Shown here one piece after another: positions 13,893 to 21,645 of a DNA stretch of 41,316 bases. This DNA comes from an uncultured Lachnospiraceae bacterium (GTDB lineage: Bacteria; Bacillota; Clostridia; Lachnospirales; Lachnospiraceae): positions 1 through 41,316 of the forward strand of contig CAMWFQ010000034.1 of NCBI GenBank assembly GCA_947173495.1, written 5' to 3'. Every line of letters begins with the position of its first letter. Positions within the stretch are counted from its first letter, which is position 1. A model generated the notes under the pieces. It did not search any database. It saw nothing but the letters and a program-made list of their open reading frames with translations, and was not told where the DNA came from. Made by a program: the position numbers and the translations under genes.

Positions 13893-14540
13893 TTGAAAAG
13901 GATATTGATTGCCGGGGAGAAGGGGAAATTCTCCAATTATGAAAAGGCTCTGAACAGTCAGGGGTTTATGCCGGATACTTCTCTGCATGTGCCGGATACT
14001 TCGCTTTATGCCGGTCTGGTTTTACCGGGAGGGGAGGATATTGATCCGAAACTATTCGGACAGCTCCCAGAGGGCACCCGACTTTTTGATCCTGTGCTGG
14101 ACCGATTACAGATGAGCATTCTGAATGCCTTTGTCTCCGAAAAAAAACCTGTTTTGGGTATCTGCAAGGGAATGCAGCTGATCAATATTTATTTTGGCGG
14201 GGATATGATTCAGCACCTTCCTTCAGCGCCGGAACACGAATATCGGGAGGAGGACCAGTTCCATGAAACAAGAGCAGTCAAAGGATGCTTCCTGGAGAAG
14301 CTCTACGGAGAGACCTTTGTGGTAAACAGCGCTCATCATCAGGGAGTGAACTGCCCGGGACGGGGAATCGAATATGTACAGTTTGCCGGGGACGGGGTGA
14401 TAGAAGGAATGAAACATGGAAGCCTGCCGGTCTTTGGCGTGCAATGGCATCCGGAGAGATTATGCGGTGCATATAAACGGGAGGGAACGGCGGATGGGGG
14501 GCGGGTATTCCGGGAGATCTTCCTGACCGGAAAAGGATAA
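13893..14540 (+). CDS. Class I glutamine amidotransferase-like hydrolase (peptidase C26)
   Basis: This 215-residue protein is of the gamma-glutamyl-GABA hydrolase/PuuD type. It has an LPGGEDIDPKLFG segment, nucleophile C91 in GICKGMQ, and the His-Glu pair in WHPE (186 and 188). Such enzymes release glutamate from gamma-glutamyl compounds; the substrate here is not evident. The start is TTG 13893 behind GGAGG, and TATAAT at 13856-13861 may be its own -10. Residues 27-39 contain a duplicated peptide (PDTSLH-V-PDTSLY) encoded by a tandem near-repeat. The protein is slightly shorter than typical PuuD (about 250). Confidence 0.85.
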   Translation: MKRILIAGEKGKFSNYEKALNSQGFMPDTSLHVPDTSLYAGLVLPGGEDIDPKLFGQLPEGTRLFDPVLDRLQMSILNAFVSEKKPVLGICKGMQLINIYFGGDMIQHLPSAPEHEYREEDQFHETRAVKGCFLEKLYGETFVVNSAHHQGVNCPGRGIEYVQFAGDGVIEGMKHGSLPVFGVQWHPERLCGAYKREGTADGGRVFREIFLTGKG

Positions 14541-14604
14541 AATACTCCGGTCCCGATGCAGAAGTTCAGCAGAAAATTTAGGGTGGAAAATTTTGAAAAA
14601 AATC

Positions 14605-14633
14605 TTGACAAGAATTTTGTGAGATAGTATACT
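14605..14633 (+). promoter_or_regulatory. Promoter of the tRNA cluster
   Basis: A perfect -35 TTGACA (14605-14610) and TATACT (14628-14633) have 17-base spacing. tRNA-Val begins about 45 bases after the predicted start. The near-consensus strength suits stable RNA genes. Confidence 0.8.
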
Positions 14634-14684
14634 TGCTAAGTGGTCAGGCAAACGGTTCGGACAGGCAGTTTTGAACGACCATAT

Positions 14685-14757
14685 GGGATCTTAGCTCAGC
14701 TGGGAGAGCATCTGCCTTACAAGCAGAGGGTCACAGGTTCGAGCCCTGTAGGTCCCA
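14685..14757 (+). tRNA. tRNA-Val (anticodon UAC)
   Basis: The full cloverleaf is visible. The acceptor strands are GGGATCT and AGGTCCC followed by A73, and the D arm is GCTCAGCTGGGAGAGC. The anticodon stem TCTGC/GCAGA encloses CTTACAA, giving anticodon TAC, and the T arm contains GGTTCGAGCC. CCA is not encoded. Confidence 0.95.
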
Positions 14758-14809
14758 TTTCAGAAACAGTATGAAAGCTGATTTCTGAGATTCATGCATT
14801 ATTTTATAT

Positions 14810-14883
14810 GGCGAGATAGCTCAGTTGGCTAGAGCACACGGTTCATACCCGTGGTGTCGAGGGTTCAAATCCCCCTCTCGCTA
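14810..14883 (+). tRNA. tRNA-Met (anticodon CAU), elongator type
   Basis: The acceptor is GGCGAGA/TCTCGCT with A73, and the D arm is GCTCAGTTGGCTAGAGC. The anticodon stem CACGG/CCGTG encloses TTCATAC, giving anticodon CAT, and the T arm is GGGTTCAAATCCC. The GGTTCATACCC anticodon region fits elongator Met rather than initiator Met or lysidine-modified Ile. CCA is not encoded. Confidence 0.9.
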
Positions 14884-14885
14884 TC

Positions 14886-14910
14886 AAACGCCCCGCATAC
14901 CGGGGCGTTT
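14886..14910 (+). terminator. Hairpin between tRNA-Met and tRNA-Pro
   Basis: A perfect 10-bp stem, AAACGCCCCG / CGGGGCGTTT, encloses loop CATAC. It lies 2 bases after tRNA-Met and immediately before tRNA-Pro. The T tract is only three bases and is part of the stem, so it could be a weak terminator or a processing signal. Confidence 0.6.
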
Positions 14911-14983
14911 CGGGGTGTGGCTCAGGTGGTAGAGCGCTACTTTAGGGAAGTAGAGGCCGCAAGTTCAAGTCTTGTCACTCCGA
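14911..14983 (+). tRNA. tRNA-Pro (anticodon AGG)
   Basis: The acceptor is CGGGGTG/CACTCCG with A73 (one G-U pair), and C1-G72 is characteristic of tRNA-Pro. The D arm is GCTCAGGTGGTAGAGC. The anticodon stem CTACT/AGTAG encloses TTAGGGA, so positions 34-36 are AGG, and the T arm is GCAAGTTCAAGTCTTGT. An unmodified or inosine A34 is rare in bacterial tRNAs other than Arg(ACG), so this anticodon deserves note. CCA is not encoded. Confidence 0.88.
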
Positions 14984-14994
14984 GGGAAGATAAG

Positions 14995-15038
14995 GAGTTT
15001 TATGATCATTGATTGAATGATTATAAAACTCTTTTTTT
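14995..15038 (+). terminator. Terminator of the tRNA cluster
   Basis: GAGTTTTATGATCATT pairs with AATGATTATAAAACTC (one small mismatch) around loop GATTG. Seven T follow at 15032-15038. It is a strong intrinsic terminator 12 bases after tRNA-Pro. Confidence 0.9.
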
Positions 15039-15050
15039 ATATCATAGGAA

Positions 15051-15124
15051 AGTGCGTCCTGTGATACAAAAAACGCTCCGCGAGGATCGCACTGCGGGAT
15101 TCTTACTTATGCGCAGGCGTGCGA
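15051..15124. repeat. Hairpin with two alternative pairings upstream of the fab promoter
   Basis: AGTGCG-TCCT (15051-15060) pairs with AGGA-T-CGCACT (15083-15093). The same CGCAC also fits GTGCGA at 15119-15124, so two mutually exclusive stems are possible. The element lies between the tRNA terminator and the acpP promoter and contains no gene. It resembles the other compound hairpins in the window. Confidence 0.55.
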
Positions 15125-15148
15125 AAGGAAAATTTTTCAAATTTTGCG

Positions 15149-15177
15149 TTGACAAACAATAGGAATTGATATATACT
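15149..15177 (+). promoter_or_regulatory. Promoter of the fab operon
   Basis: TTGACA (15149-15154) and TATACT (15172-15177) are separated by 17 bases, a near-consensus sigma-A promoter. The predicted start near 15184 lies inside the first of the TTTG-N5-CAAA sites, so a protein bound there should block initiation. Confidence 0.85.
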
Positions 15178-15237
15178 TTGCCTGTCAAATAGTTTGATTA
15201 TCAAAATGTTTGACAGGCAAATATTTGGAATATCAAA
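15177..15237 (+). promoter_or_regulatory. Phased operator array, probable FabT binding region
   Basis: Three TTTG-N5-CAAA sites have centres exactly 16 bases apart: TTTGCCTGTCAAA (15177-15189), TTTGATTATCAAA (15193-15205) and TTTGACAGGCAAA (15209-15221). A fourth with a six-base gap, TTTGGAATATCAAA (15224-15237), follows. The first three also form one 45-bp palindrome centred on 15199. The central site matches the TTTGATTATCAAA-type motif known for FabT, the MarR-family repressor of fatty acid synthesis genes in lactic bacteria. A FabT-like gene closes this operon. Binding is inferred, not shown. Confidence 0.8.
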
Positions 15238-15276
15238 TAAGTTTAAAAAGATTTTACACAAAAAAGGAGAAAAATC

Positions 15277-15510
15277 ATGTTTGAGAAAGTGGCAGCAATT
15301 ATCAGAGAACAGCTTAACTTAAAGGATGTAGAAATCAGACCGGAATCTTCTTTTGCAGAAGATCTGGAAGTGGATTCGCTGGATTTATTTGAACTGGTCA
15401 TGGCGCTTGAGGAGGAATATGATATTGAGATCCCTTCTGAAGATCTGGAATGCCTGACTACCGTAGGAGCAGTGATAGAATATCTGAAGGGCAAAGGGGT
15501 GGAAGATTGA
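15277..15510 (+). CDS. acpP: Acyl carrier protein
   Basis: This 77-residue acidic four-helix protein has the phosphopantetheine serine at S34 in [10 protein letters not shown]. After 4'-phosphopantetheinylation it carries growing acyl chains between the Fab enzymes encoded downstream. A strong AAGGAG precedes the ATG. It is the first gene of the fab operon, directly behind the FabT-type operator, and its stop codon lies inside an 11-bp perfect inverted repeat. Confidence 0.96.
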   Translation: MFEKVAAIIREQLNLKDVEIRPESSFAEDLEVDSLDLFELVMALEEEYDIEIPSEDLECLTTVGAVIEYLKGKGVED

Positions 15511-15588
15511 AAATTAAAATTTTCAATCGCGAGATTTGTGTTTGCGCGTTGCTTGCCACAAACTCGATATGTGCAACAAAGCAGCGCA
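15505..15588 (+). other. Structured spacer between acpP and fabK
   Basis: GATTGAAAATT (15505-15515) and AATTTTCAATC (15518-15528) form a perfect inverted repeat across the acpP stop codon. Next, CGAG-A-TTTGTG (15530-15540) pairs with CACAAACTCG (15557-15566). The loop of that hairpin, TGCGCGTTGC (15543-15552), can instead pair with GCAAC (15573-15577) plus GCGCA (15584-15588) with a bulge. The two folds exclude each other. The region ends just before the fabK ribosome site, so it may set relative expression of acpP and fabK. Confidence 0.6.
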
Positions 15589-15603
15589 GAAATGGAGTAA
15601 AGA

Positions 15604-16536
15604 ATGAAAACCAGAGTGACAGCGCTTTTGGGGATTGAGAAGCCCGTGATACAGGGCGGTATGGCCTGGGTGGCGGAGCATCATCTTGCTGCCGCAGTAT
15701 CTGAAGCGGGAGGGCTTGGAGTGATAGCCGCTGCCAGCGCGCCGCCCGAGGTGGTGAGAAGTGAGATCAGAAAGGCCAGGGAGCTGACAGATAAGCCTGT
15801 GGGAGTAAACATTATGCTGATGAACCCCAATGCAGACGAGGTCGCAAAGGTGGTACTGGAAGAGGGCATAAAGGTAGTAACCACAGGAGCAGGCAATCCT
15901 GCCAGATTTATGAAGGAGTTCAAGAAGGCGGGGGTAAAGGTGATTCCGGTTGTGGCGAGCACAGCTATGGCCAGGCTGATGGAACGCAGCGGAGCCGATG
16001 CGGTGATTGCGGAAGGGATGGAGGCCGGAGGCCACATTGGCTCTATTACGACCATGTGTCTGGTGCCCCAGGTAAAAGACGCGGTAAAAATTCCGGTGAT
16101 CGCAGCAGGAGGAATCGGCGATGGAAGAGGATTTGCAGCTGCCTTTATGCTGGGAGCCGAGGCAGTGCAGATGGGCACAGGGTTTCTGGTGGCAAAAGAG
16201 TCTGTGATCCATGAAAATTATAAGGAAAAAGTAATAAAAGCCAAGGATATTGATTCGGAGATTACGGGCACAAGCACCGGACATCCGATTCGTCAGATTC
16301 GCAATCAGATGTCGAGAAAGTACCTGAGCCTGGAGAAGGAAGGGGCAGGGCTTGAGGAGCTGGAACAGCTCACACTGGGATCTCTTCGCAGAGCAGTGGT
16401 GGAGGGAGATGTGGTAACCGGAACGCTTATGGCCGGTCAGATAGCGGGACTGATTAAAAAAGAACAGACCTGTCGTGAGATCATGGATGAGGTCCTTGCA
16501 CAGGCACAGGAACTTCTGAGCAGAAAGGAAGCATAA
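15604..16536 (+). CDS. fabK: Enoyl-ACP reductase II (FMN-dependent)
   Basis: This 310-residue TIM-barrel flavoprotein is of the nitronate monooxygenase/FabK family. Landmarks are PVIQGGMAWVAEHHLAAAVS at the start, GVNIMLMNP, EGMEAGGHIG, and the phosphate-binding VIAAGGIGDGRG with GAEAVQMGTGFL. It reduces the trans-2 double bond of enoyl-ACP in the last step of each elongation cycle. The long-chain position in a fab operon separates it from nitronate monooxygenases. FabK-type reductases are known to be insensitive to triclosan, and no fabI is present here. It has a GGAG ribosome site. Confidence 0.94.
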   Translation: MKTRVTALLGIEKPVIQGGMAWVAEHHLAAAVSEAGGLGVIAAASAPPEVVRSEIRKARELTDKPVGVNIMLMNPNADEVAKVVLEEGIKVVTTGAGNPARFMKEFKKAGVKVIPVVASTAMARLMERSGADAVIAEGMEAGGHIGSITTMCLVPQVKDAVKIPVIAAGGIGDGRGFAAAFMLGAEAVQMGTGFLVAKESVIHENYKEKVIKAKDIDSEITGTSTGHPIRQIRNQMSRKYLSLEKEGAGLEELEQLTLGSLRRAVVEGDVVTGTLMAGQIAGLIKKEQTCREIMDEVLAQAQELLSRKEA

Positions 16537-16540
16537 AAGT

Positions 16541-17467
16541 ATGGGTAGAACGGCATTTATTTTCCCGGGGCAGGGGGCGCAGTACCCGGGAATGGGAAAA
16601 GATTTTTACGAGAACGAAGCAGTTTCCAGGGAAGTATTCGATAAGGCCGGTCTGATTACGGGACTGGATCTTACCAGGATCTGTTTTGAAGAGAATGAGA
16701 AGCTGAATATTACAGAATATACGCAGATCGCTATGCTGGCTACAGAAATCGCGATCCTGAAGGTCCTGGAAGAGCGAGGAATCCGTGCCGATGTGACGGC
16801 AGGACTGAGTCTGGGCGAGTACGGAGCCGTTGTGGCGGCAGGTGTCATGCGGGCGGAGGATGCTTTTGCCGTAGTGAGAAGGAGAGGTATTTATATGCAG
16901 GAGGCGGTGCCGGAAGGAGGAGCCATGTCTGCAGTACTGGGAATGGAAAGCACTGTGGTGGAGGAAGTGTGCAGCAGGACCCCGGGTCTGGTGACGGTTG
17001 CCAATTATAATTGCCCCGGACAGATCGTGATTACAGGAGAAAAGGATGCGGTTGACAGGGCGGGGGAAACGCTGAAGGAAAGAGGGGCAAAACGGATCAT
17101 TCCCTTAAATGTCAGTGGACCCTTTCATTCACAGATGCTTATTTCTGCGGGAGAGCGCCTTTTGAAAGATCTGGAAAGAGTGCGGATCCAGGATCCGAAA
17201 ATACCCTATGTCGCGAATCTCACAGCAGATTATGTGAATGCAAAGGAGGAAGTCAGGTACCTTTTGAAGCAGCAGATATCGTCTCCCGTGAAATGGCAGC
17301 AGTCTGTGGAGAGAATGATTGGGGATGGCGTTACAGCCTTTGTGGAAATCGGTCCCGGAAAAACTCTGAGCGGATTTGTGAAAAAGATTGACCGGAAGAT
17401 GACGGTTATCAATGTGGATCATTATGAGGATCTGTTAGCGTGTATGGAGGTGTTGGCAAATGCTTGA
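16541..17467 (+). CDS. fabD: Malonyl-CoA:ACP transacylase
   Basis: This 308-residue acyltransferase has [12 protein letters not shown] at the N-terminus, nucleophile S90 in [10 protein letters not shown], and partner histidine H196 in GPFHSQM. It moves malonyl from CoA to ACP to make the elongation substrate. It starts 4 bases after fabK and overlaps fabG by 8 bases, consistent with coupled translation. Length and motifs are normal for the family. Confidence 0.96.
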   Translation: MGRTAFIFPGQGAQYPGMGKDFYENEAVSREVFDKAGLITGLDLTRICFEENEKLNITEYTQIAMLATEIAILKVLEERGIRADVTAGLSLGEYGAVVAAGVMRAEDAFAVVRRRGIYMQEAVPEGGAMSAVLGMESTVVEEVCSRTPGLVTVANYNCPGQIVITGEKDAVDRAGETLKERGAKRIIPLNVSGPFHSQMLISAGERLLKDLERVRIQDPKIPYVANLTADYVNAKEEVRYLLKQQISSPVKWQQSVERMIGDGVTAFVEIGPGKTLSGFVKKIDRKMTVINVDHYEDLLACMEVLANA

Positions 17468-18200
17468 AAGAGAAGTGGCTCTGGTTACCGGAGGCAGCAG
17501 GGGGATCGGCAGGCAGATCGCGCTGGCACTTGCAAGGAAGGGATTTTTTGTGATTGTGAATTATAACGGCTCCAGGGAGAAGGCCGTGGAAACCGTGGAG
17601 ATGGTCAAAGCTGCCGGAGGGCAGGCACAGGCTGTTCCCTGCAATGTGGCGGATTATGGAGACTGTGAAGAAATGATCAGGCAGCTGATTGGAGAATATG
17701 GACATATAGATGTTCTGGTAAATAATGCCGGGATTACCAGGGATAATCTTCTGGCCCGAATGAGCAGCGAGGAGTTTGACCAGGTGATCAGCGTAAATCT
17801 GAAGGGATGTTTTAACACCATGCGACATCTGAGCAGACAGTTCCTGAAGCAGAAAAAGGGCAGGATTATCAATGTCTCCTCGGTGACGGGAATAACAGGA
17901 AATGCAGGGCAGGCCAATTACTGTGCATCCAAGGCAGGTGTGATCGGATTGACCAAAAGTGCGGCCAGAGAGCTGGGGAGCAGAGGAATTACCGTAAATG
18001 CAGTGGCCCCCGGCCTGATAGAGACAGAAATGACCGAAAAGCTTCCCGACGCAGTAAAGGAGGCCATGAAAGAACAGATTTTGTTAAAAAGAGCCGGAAC
18101 TGCCGAAGAAGTGGCGGAGGTGGTCGCTTTTCTTGCCTCGCCGGAGGCATCCTATATCACAGGGCAGGTGATATCCGTAGATGGCGGAATGGCGCTTTAA
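17460..18200 (+). CDS. fabG: 3-oxoacyl-ACP reductase
   Basis: This 246-residue short-chain dehydrogenase has NADP-binding [12 protein letters not shown] (10-21), NNAGITRDN (88-96), and the Ser-Tyr-Lys triad with SSVTG near 140, Y154 and K158 in NYCASKAG. The C-terminal [10 protein letters not shown] is typical of FabG. It reduces beta-ketoacyl-ACP to the 3-hydroxy form. Its start lies inside fabD, with GGAGG at 17444-17448. Confidence 0.96.
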   Translation: MLEREVALVTGGSRGIGRQIALALARKGFFVIVNYNGSREKAVETVEMVKAAGGQAQAVPCNVADYGDCEEMIRQLIGEYGHIDVLVNNAGITRDNLLARMSSEEFDQVISVNLKGCFNTMRHLSRQFLKQKKGRIINVSSVTGITGNAGQANYCASKAGVIGLTKSAARELGSRGITVNAVAPGLIETEMTEKLPDAVKEAMKEQILLKRAGTAEEVAEVVAFLASPEASYITGQVISVDGGMAL

Positions 18201-18211
18201 GGAGGAGAGAG

Positions 18212-19447
18212 ATGAGCAGACGAGTAGTAGTGACCGGACTGGGAGCCATAACTCCCATAGGGCTTAATGTGGAGGAATTTTTCGCATCCATCAGAAAAGG
18301 GAAGCATGGGTTTGGAGTAATCAGCGGATTTGATCATGGAAATTATAAATGTCATGTGGCGGCACAGATCAGCGGATTTGATCCCAAAAGCAGTATGGAC
18401 GCCAGAGCGGCGCGGCGTATGGAGCCATTCAGCCAGTATGCGGTGGCAGCGGCCGGGGAGGCACTTGCAGATGCCGGAATTTGTATGGAAAACGAGGATC
18501 CGTACAGAACAGGGTGTGCAGTGGGATCGGGAATCGGAAGCCTTGCAGCAATGGAAAGAGAGTATGACAAGTTAAAGGAAAAGGGACCGTCAAGAGTAAA
18601 TCCGATTTTTATCCCACTGATGATTTCCAATATGGCAGCAGGAAATGTATCCATACAATTTGGGTTGAAGGGAAAAAGCCTTAACGTGGTCACAGCCTGT
18701 GCCACAGGAACCAACTGTATCGGGGAGGCTTTCCGCAGCATTCAGTACGGAGAAGCGGATGTGATGGTGGCAGGCGGCACAGAAAGCGCGGTGACGCCTC
18801 TGGGGATTGCAGGCTTCAGCTCCCTGACGGCGCTCTCCACGGTGGAGGACCCGGATCAATGCTGTCTTCCCTTTGACAAAAACCGCAGTGGGTTCGTTAT
18901 GGGAGAGGGAGCCGGGATCGTAGTCTTAGAGGAGCTGGAGCATGCGCGGAAACGAAATGCCCGTATTTATGCAGAGGTGCTGGGATATGGATGTACCAGC
19001 GATGCCTATCACATTACGTCTCCGGCGGAGGATGGAGAGGGAGCAGCCAGAGCGATGCTGAGCGCTCTGCAGGACGGTAATGTAAAGCCGGAAGAACTCA
19101 CCTATATCAACGCCCACGGAACAGGCACACATCATAATGATCTTTTTGAAACCAGAGCCATCAAGAAAGCGTTTGGAGACCACGCCGCAAATATTCGCAT
19201 TAATTCCACAAAGTCTATGGTGGGACATCTTTTAGGGGCGGCGGGAGCGGTTGAATTTGTGACCTGCATAAAAGAAATGGAAACGGGATTCATTCATAAA
19301 ACAGTGGGGTATAAGACACCGGATGAGGAGATGGATCTTGATTACTGCAGAGAGGCTTACGTTGAGGAGATTCCCTATGCTCTGAGCAACTCTCTTGGAT
19401 TCGGCGGACATAATACGAGTATTTTAATAGGTAGTTTCAGAGAATAA
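18212..19447 (+). CDS. fabF: Beta-ketoacyl-ACP synthase II
   Basis: This 411-residue condensing enzyme has the Cys-His-His triad at C163 (VTACATGTNCIG), H302 (NAHGTGTHHND) and H339 (SMVGHLLGAAGA). It condenses malonyl-ACP with the growing acyl chain. FabF is the only elongating synthase seen here; fabB is absent, as usual in Gram-positive bacteria. A GGAGGAGAG ribosome site precedes the ATG 11 bases after fabG. Confidence 0.96.
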   Translation: MSRRVVVTGLGAITPIGLNVEEFFASIRKGKHGFGVISGFDHGNYKCHVAAQISGFDPKSSMDARAARRMEPFSQYAVAAAGEALADAGICMENEDPYRTGCAVGSGIGSLAAMEREYDKLKEKGPSRVNPIFIPLMISNMAAGNVSIQFGLKGKSLNVVTACATGTNCIGEAFRSIQYGEADVMVAGGTESAVTPLGIAGFSSLTALSTVEDPDQCCLPFDKNRSGFVMGEGAGIVVLEELEHARKRNARIYAEVLGYGCTSDAYHITSPAEDGEGAARAMLSALQDGNVKPEELTYINAHGTGTHHNDLFETRAIKKAFGDHAANIRINSTKSMVGHLLGAAGAVEFVTCIKEMETGFIHKTVGYKTPDEEMDLDYCREAYVEEIPYALSNSLGFGGHNTSILIGSFRE

Positions 19448-19474
19448 GGGATCAGATGTAAGAGGTGAGAAAGA

Positions 19475-19924
19475 ATGTCGTTATTGTCAACAAAGGAAAT
19501 TATGGATATTATCCCTCACAGGCAGCCCTTCCTGCTGATCGATACGGTGGAAGAGCTGATTCCGGGTGTGAAAGCAGTTGCAAAAAAATGTGTTTCCTAC
19601 AATGAACCTTTTTTTCAGGGACATTTTCCCGGTGAGCCTGTGATGCCCGGTGTCCTGATCATTGAGGCGCTGGCCCAGGCGGGAGCTGTGGCAATTTTAA
19701 GTCTGGAAGAAAATAAAGGGAAAACAGCATATTTTGGCGGGATTCAGTCCGCAAAGTTTAAGAAAAAAGTCGTTCCCGGAGATGTGCTGATTCTGGAAAC
19801 CGAGATCATAAAGCAAAAAGGACCTGTGGGAATGGGCAGAGCAGTGGCAAGCGTGGAGGGGCAGGTGGCTGCCCAGGCGGAGCTGACGTTTGTGGTATCA
19901 AAACAGAGCCGGGAGGAATCGTAA
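19475..19924 (+). CDS. fabZ: 3-hydroxyacyl-ACP dehydratase
   Basis: This 149-residue hot-dog fold protein has [14 protein letters not shown] at the N-terminus, catalytic H50 in [14 protein letters not shown] and E64 in IIEALAQAG. It removes water from 3-hydroxyacyl-ACP to form trans-2-enoyl-ACP, the FabK substrate. In related operons accB is often placed between fabF and fabZ; here it is absent. Its stop is 1 base before the accDA ATG. Confidence 0.96.
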   Translation: MSLLSTKEIMDIIPHRQPFLLIDTVEELIPGVKAVAKKCVSYNEPFFQGHFPGEPVMPGVLIIEALAQAGAVAILSLEENKGKTAYFGGIQSAKFKKKVVPGDVLILETEIIKQKGPVGMGRAVASVEGQVAAQAELTFVVSKQSREES

Positions 19925-19925
19925 A

Positions 19926-21629
19926 ATGGGGATTAAGGAAAGACTGGCAGAAAGAAGAAAACAGAGAGAGGAAGAGAAGCAGCTTCAGAAAGAAAAGGAT
20001 ATGATTCTCTGCCCTGTCTGTAAAAAGGAGTCGGAGCGGGAGCAGGTGATAGCCGGTTTTTATGTCTGTCCCTGTTGCGGGAATTATTTCCGTGTCAGAA
20101 CCAAAAACAGAATCCGCATGGTTTGTGACAGAGGCTCCTTTCAGCCCTGGTTTGAGGAACTGGAATCCGGCAATCCGCTGAATTTTCCCGGATATGAGGA
20201 AAAGATAAATGAGGTAAAGGAAAAGACAGGACTCAGGGAAGGAGTGACGGTAGGCGAGGGGAAGATTTTTGGTGAAAAGGCGTGTATCGGCGTGTGCGAT
20301 TCCCGTTTCCTCATGGGCAGTATGGGACATGTGGTAGGAGAAAAGATTACCCTTGCGGTTGAAAGAGCAACTGAGAAGAAGCTTCCGGTTATTTTGTTCT
20401 GCTGTTCCGGAGGCGCAAGAATGCAGGAGGGTATTCTGTCTCTGATGCAGATGGCAAAAACTTCGGCAGCACTCAAAAAGCATTCGGATGCAGGGCTTTT
20501 GTATGTGCCGGTGCTGACAGACCCTACCACCGGCGGTGTGACGGCAAGCTTTGCCATGCTGGGGGATATTATTCTGGCAGAGCCGGGTGCACTGATCGGA
20601 TTTGCCGGCCCCAGAGTGATTGAACAGACCATAGGGAAAAAGCTTCCCGAAGGGTTTCAGAGCGCGGAATTCCAGCTGGAACACGGGTTCGTGGACAGGA
20701 TCGTAAAGAGAGAGGAGCTGAAGGAAGTACTCTTCAAAATCCTGAAATTACACAGAAATCCGGGCGGAGGATATGCCAATTTCACCCGGGAAATCGAAAA
20801 ATTTTATCCTACGGAGCCGGACAGAGAGAAGCAGGCAAAAACGCCTGACAGAACGCCATGGCAGAAGGTGAAGGAATCCAGAAGCATGAAGCGCCCCAGC
20901 TCTCACACTTATATTGATTTGATGTTTGATGAATTTATGGAATTCTACGGAGACAGATGCTTTGGGGATGACAAGGCGATTACAGGCGGTATCGCATCTC
21001 TTTACGGACAGCCGCTGACAGTGATCGGCGTTCAGAAGGGGAATGATGCCAGGGAATGCGCGCTTCGCAACTATGGCATGACGTCGCCGGGGGGCTACCG
21101 AAAGGCTTTGAGACTGATGAAGCAGGCGGAAAAGTTCGGGCGTCCGATTATATGCCTGATCAATACGTCCGGCGCTTATCCAGGAATGGAAGCGGAAGAG
21201 CGGGGACAGGGAGAAGCCATTGCCCGGAATCTGTTTGAAATGTCGGGGATTCATGTGCCGATCCTTTCTATTCTGATTGGTGAAGGAGGAAGCGGAGGCG
21301 CGCTGGGGCTTGCCGTGGGAAATGAAGTGTGGATGCTGGAAAATTCCACTTATTCTATTTTATCACCGGAAGGCTTTGCTTCTATTTTGTGGAAGGATGG
21401 AAAGCGTGCGAAGGAAGCGGCAGGTGTTATGGGGATCACGGCGGATGATTTAAAGCGTCTTCAGGTTATTGAAAAGATTATACCGGAATATGGCGGAGCC
21501 GACAGTTCTACCGTAAAAGATATTGCAGGGTATATAAAAATAAACATAGCGGATTTCCTTCAGAAGTTTGATGGGATGGATCAGGAGGAAATCGTCAGGA
21601 AGCGATATGAAAGATTTCGAAAGTTTTAG
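19926..21629 (+). CDS. accDA: Fused acetyl-CoA carboxylase carboxyltransferase (beta-alpha)
   Basis: This single 567-residue protein joins AccD and AccA. The N-terminal part has the AccD zinc ribbon with C29, C32, C48 and C51 ([19 protein letters not shown]) and a crotonase-like core ([28 protein letters not shown]). From about residue 300 it becomes AccA ([54 protein letters not shown]). It transfers the carboxyl group from biotin to acetyl-CoA, giving malonyl-CoA. The two halves are separate genes in most bacteria. accB and accC are not in this cluster. The start at 19926 has GGAGG at 19912; a longer frame upstream overlaps fabZ and is rejected. Confidence 0.94.
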   Translation: MGIKERLAERRKQREEEKQLQKEKDMILCPVCKKESEREQVIAGFYVCPCCGNYFRVRTKNRIRMVCDRGSFQPWFEELESGNPLNFPGYEEKINEVKEKTGLREGVTVGEGKIFGEKACIGVCDSRFLMGSMGHVVGEKITLAVERATEKKLPVILFCCSGGARMQEGILSLMQMAKTSAALKKHSDAGLLYVPVLTDPTTGGVTASFAMLGDIILAEPGALIGFAGPRVIEQTIGKKLPEGFQSAEFQLEHGFVDRIVKREELKEVLFKILKLHRNPGGGYANFTREIEKFYPTEPDREKQAKTPDRTPWQKVKESRSMKRPSSHTYIDLMFDEFMEFYGDRCFGDDKAITGGIASLYGQPLTVIGVQKGNDARECALRNYGMTSPGGYRKALRLMKQAEKFGRPIICLINTSGAYPGMEAEERGQGEAIARNLFEMSGIHVPILSILIGEGGSGGALGLAVGNEVWMLENSTYSILSPEGFASILWKDGKRAKEAAGVMGITADDLKRLQVIEKIIPEYGGADSSTVKDIAGYIKINIADFLQKFDGMDQEEIVRKRYERFRKF

Positions 21630-21645
21630 ACAGGAGGAAACGGGT

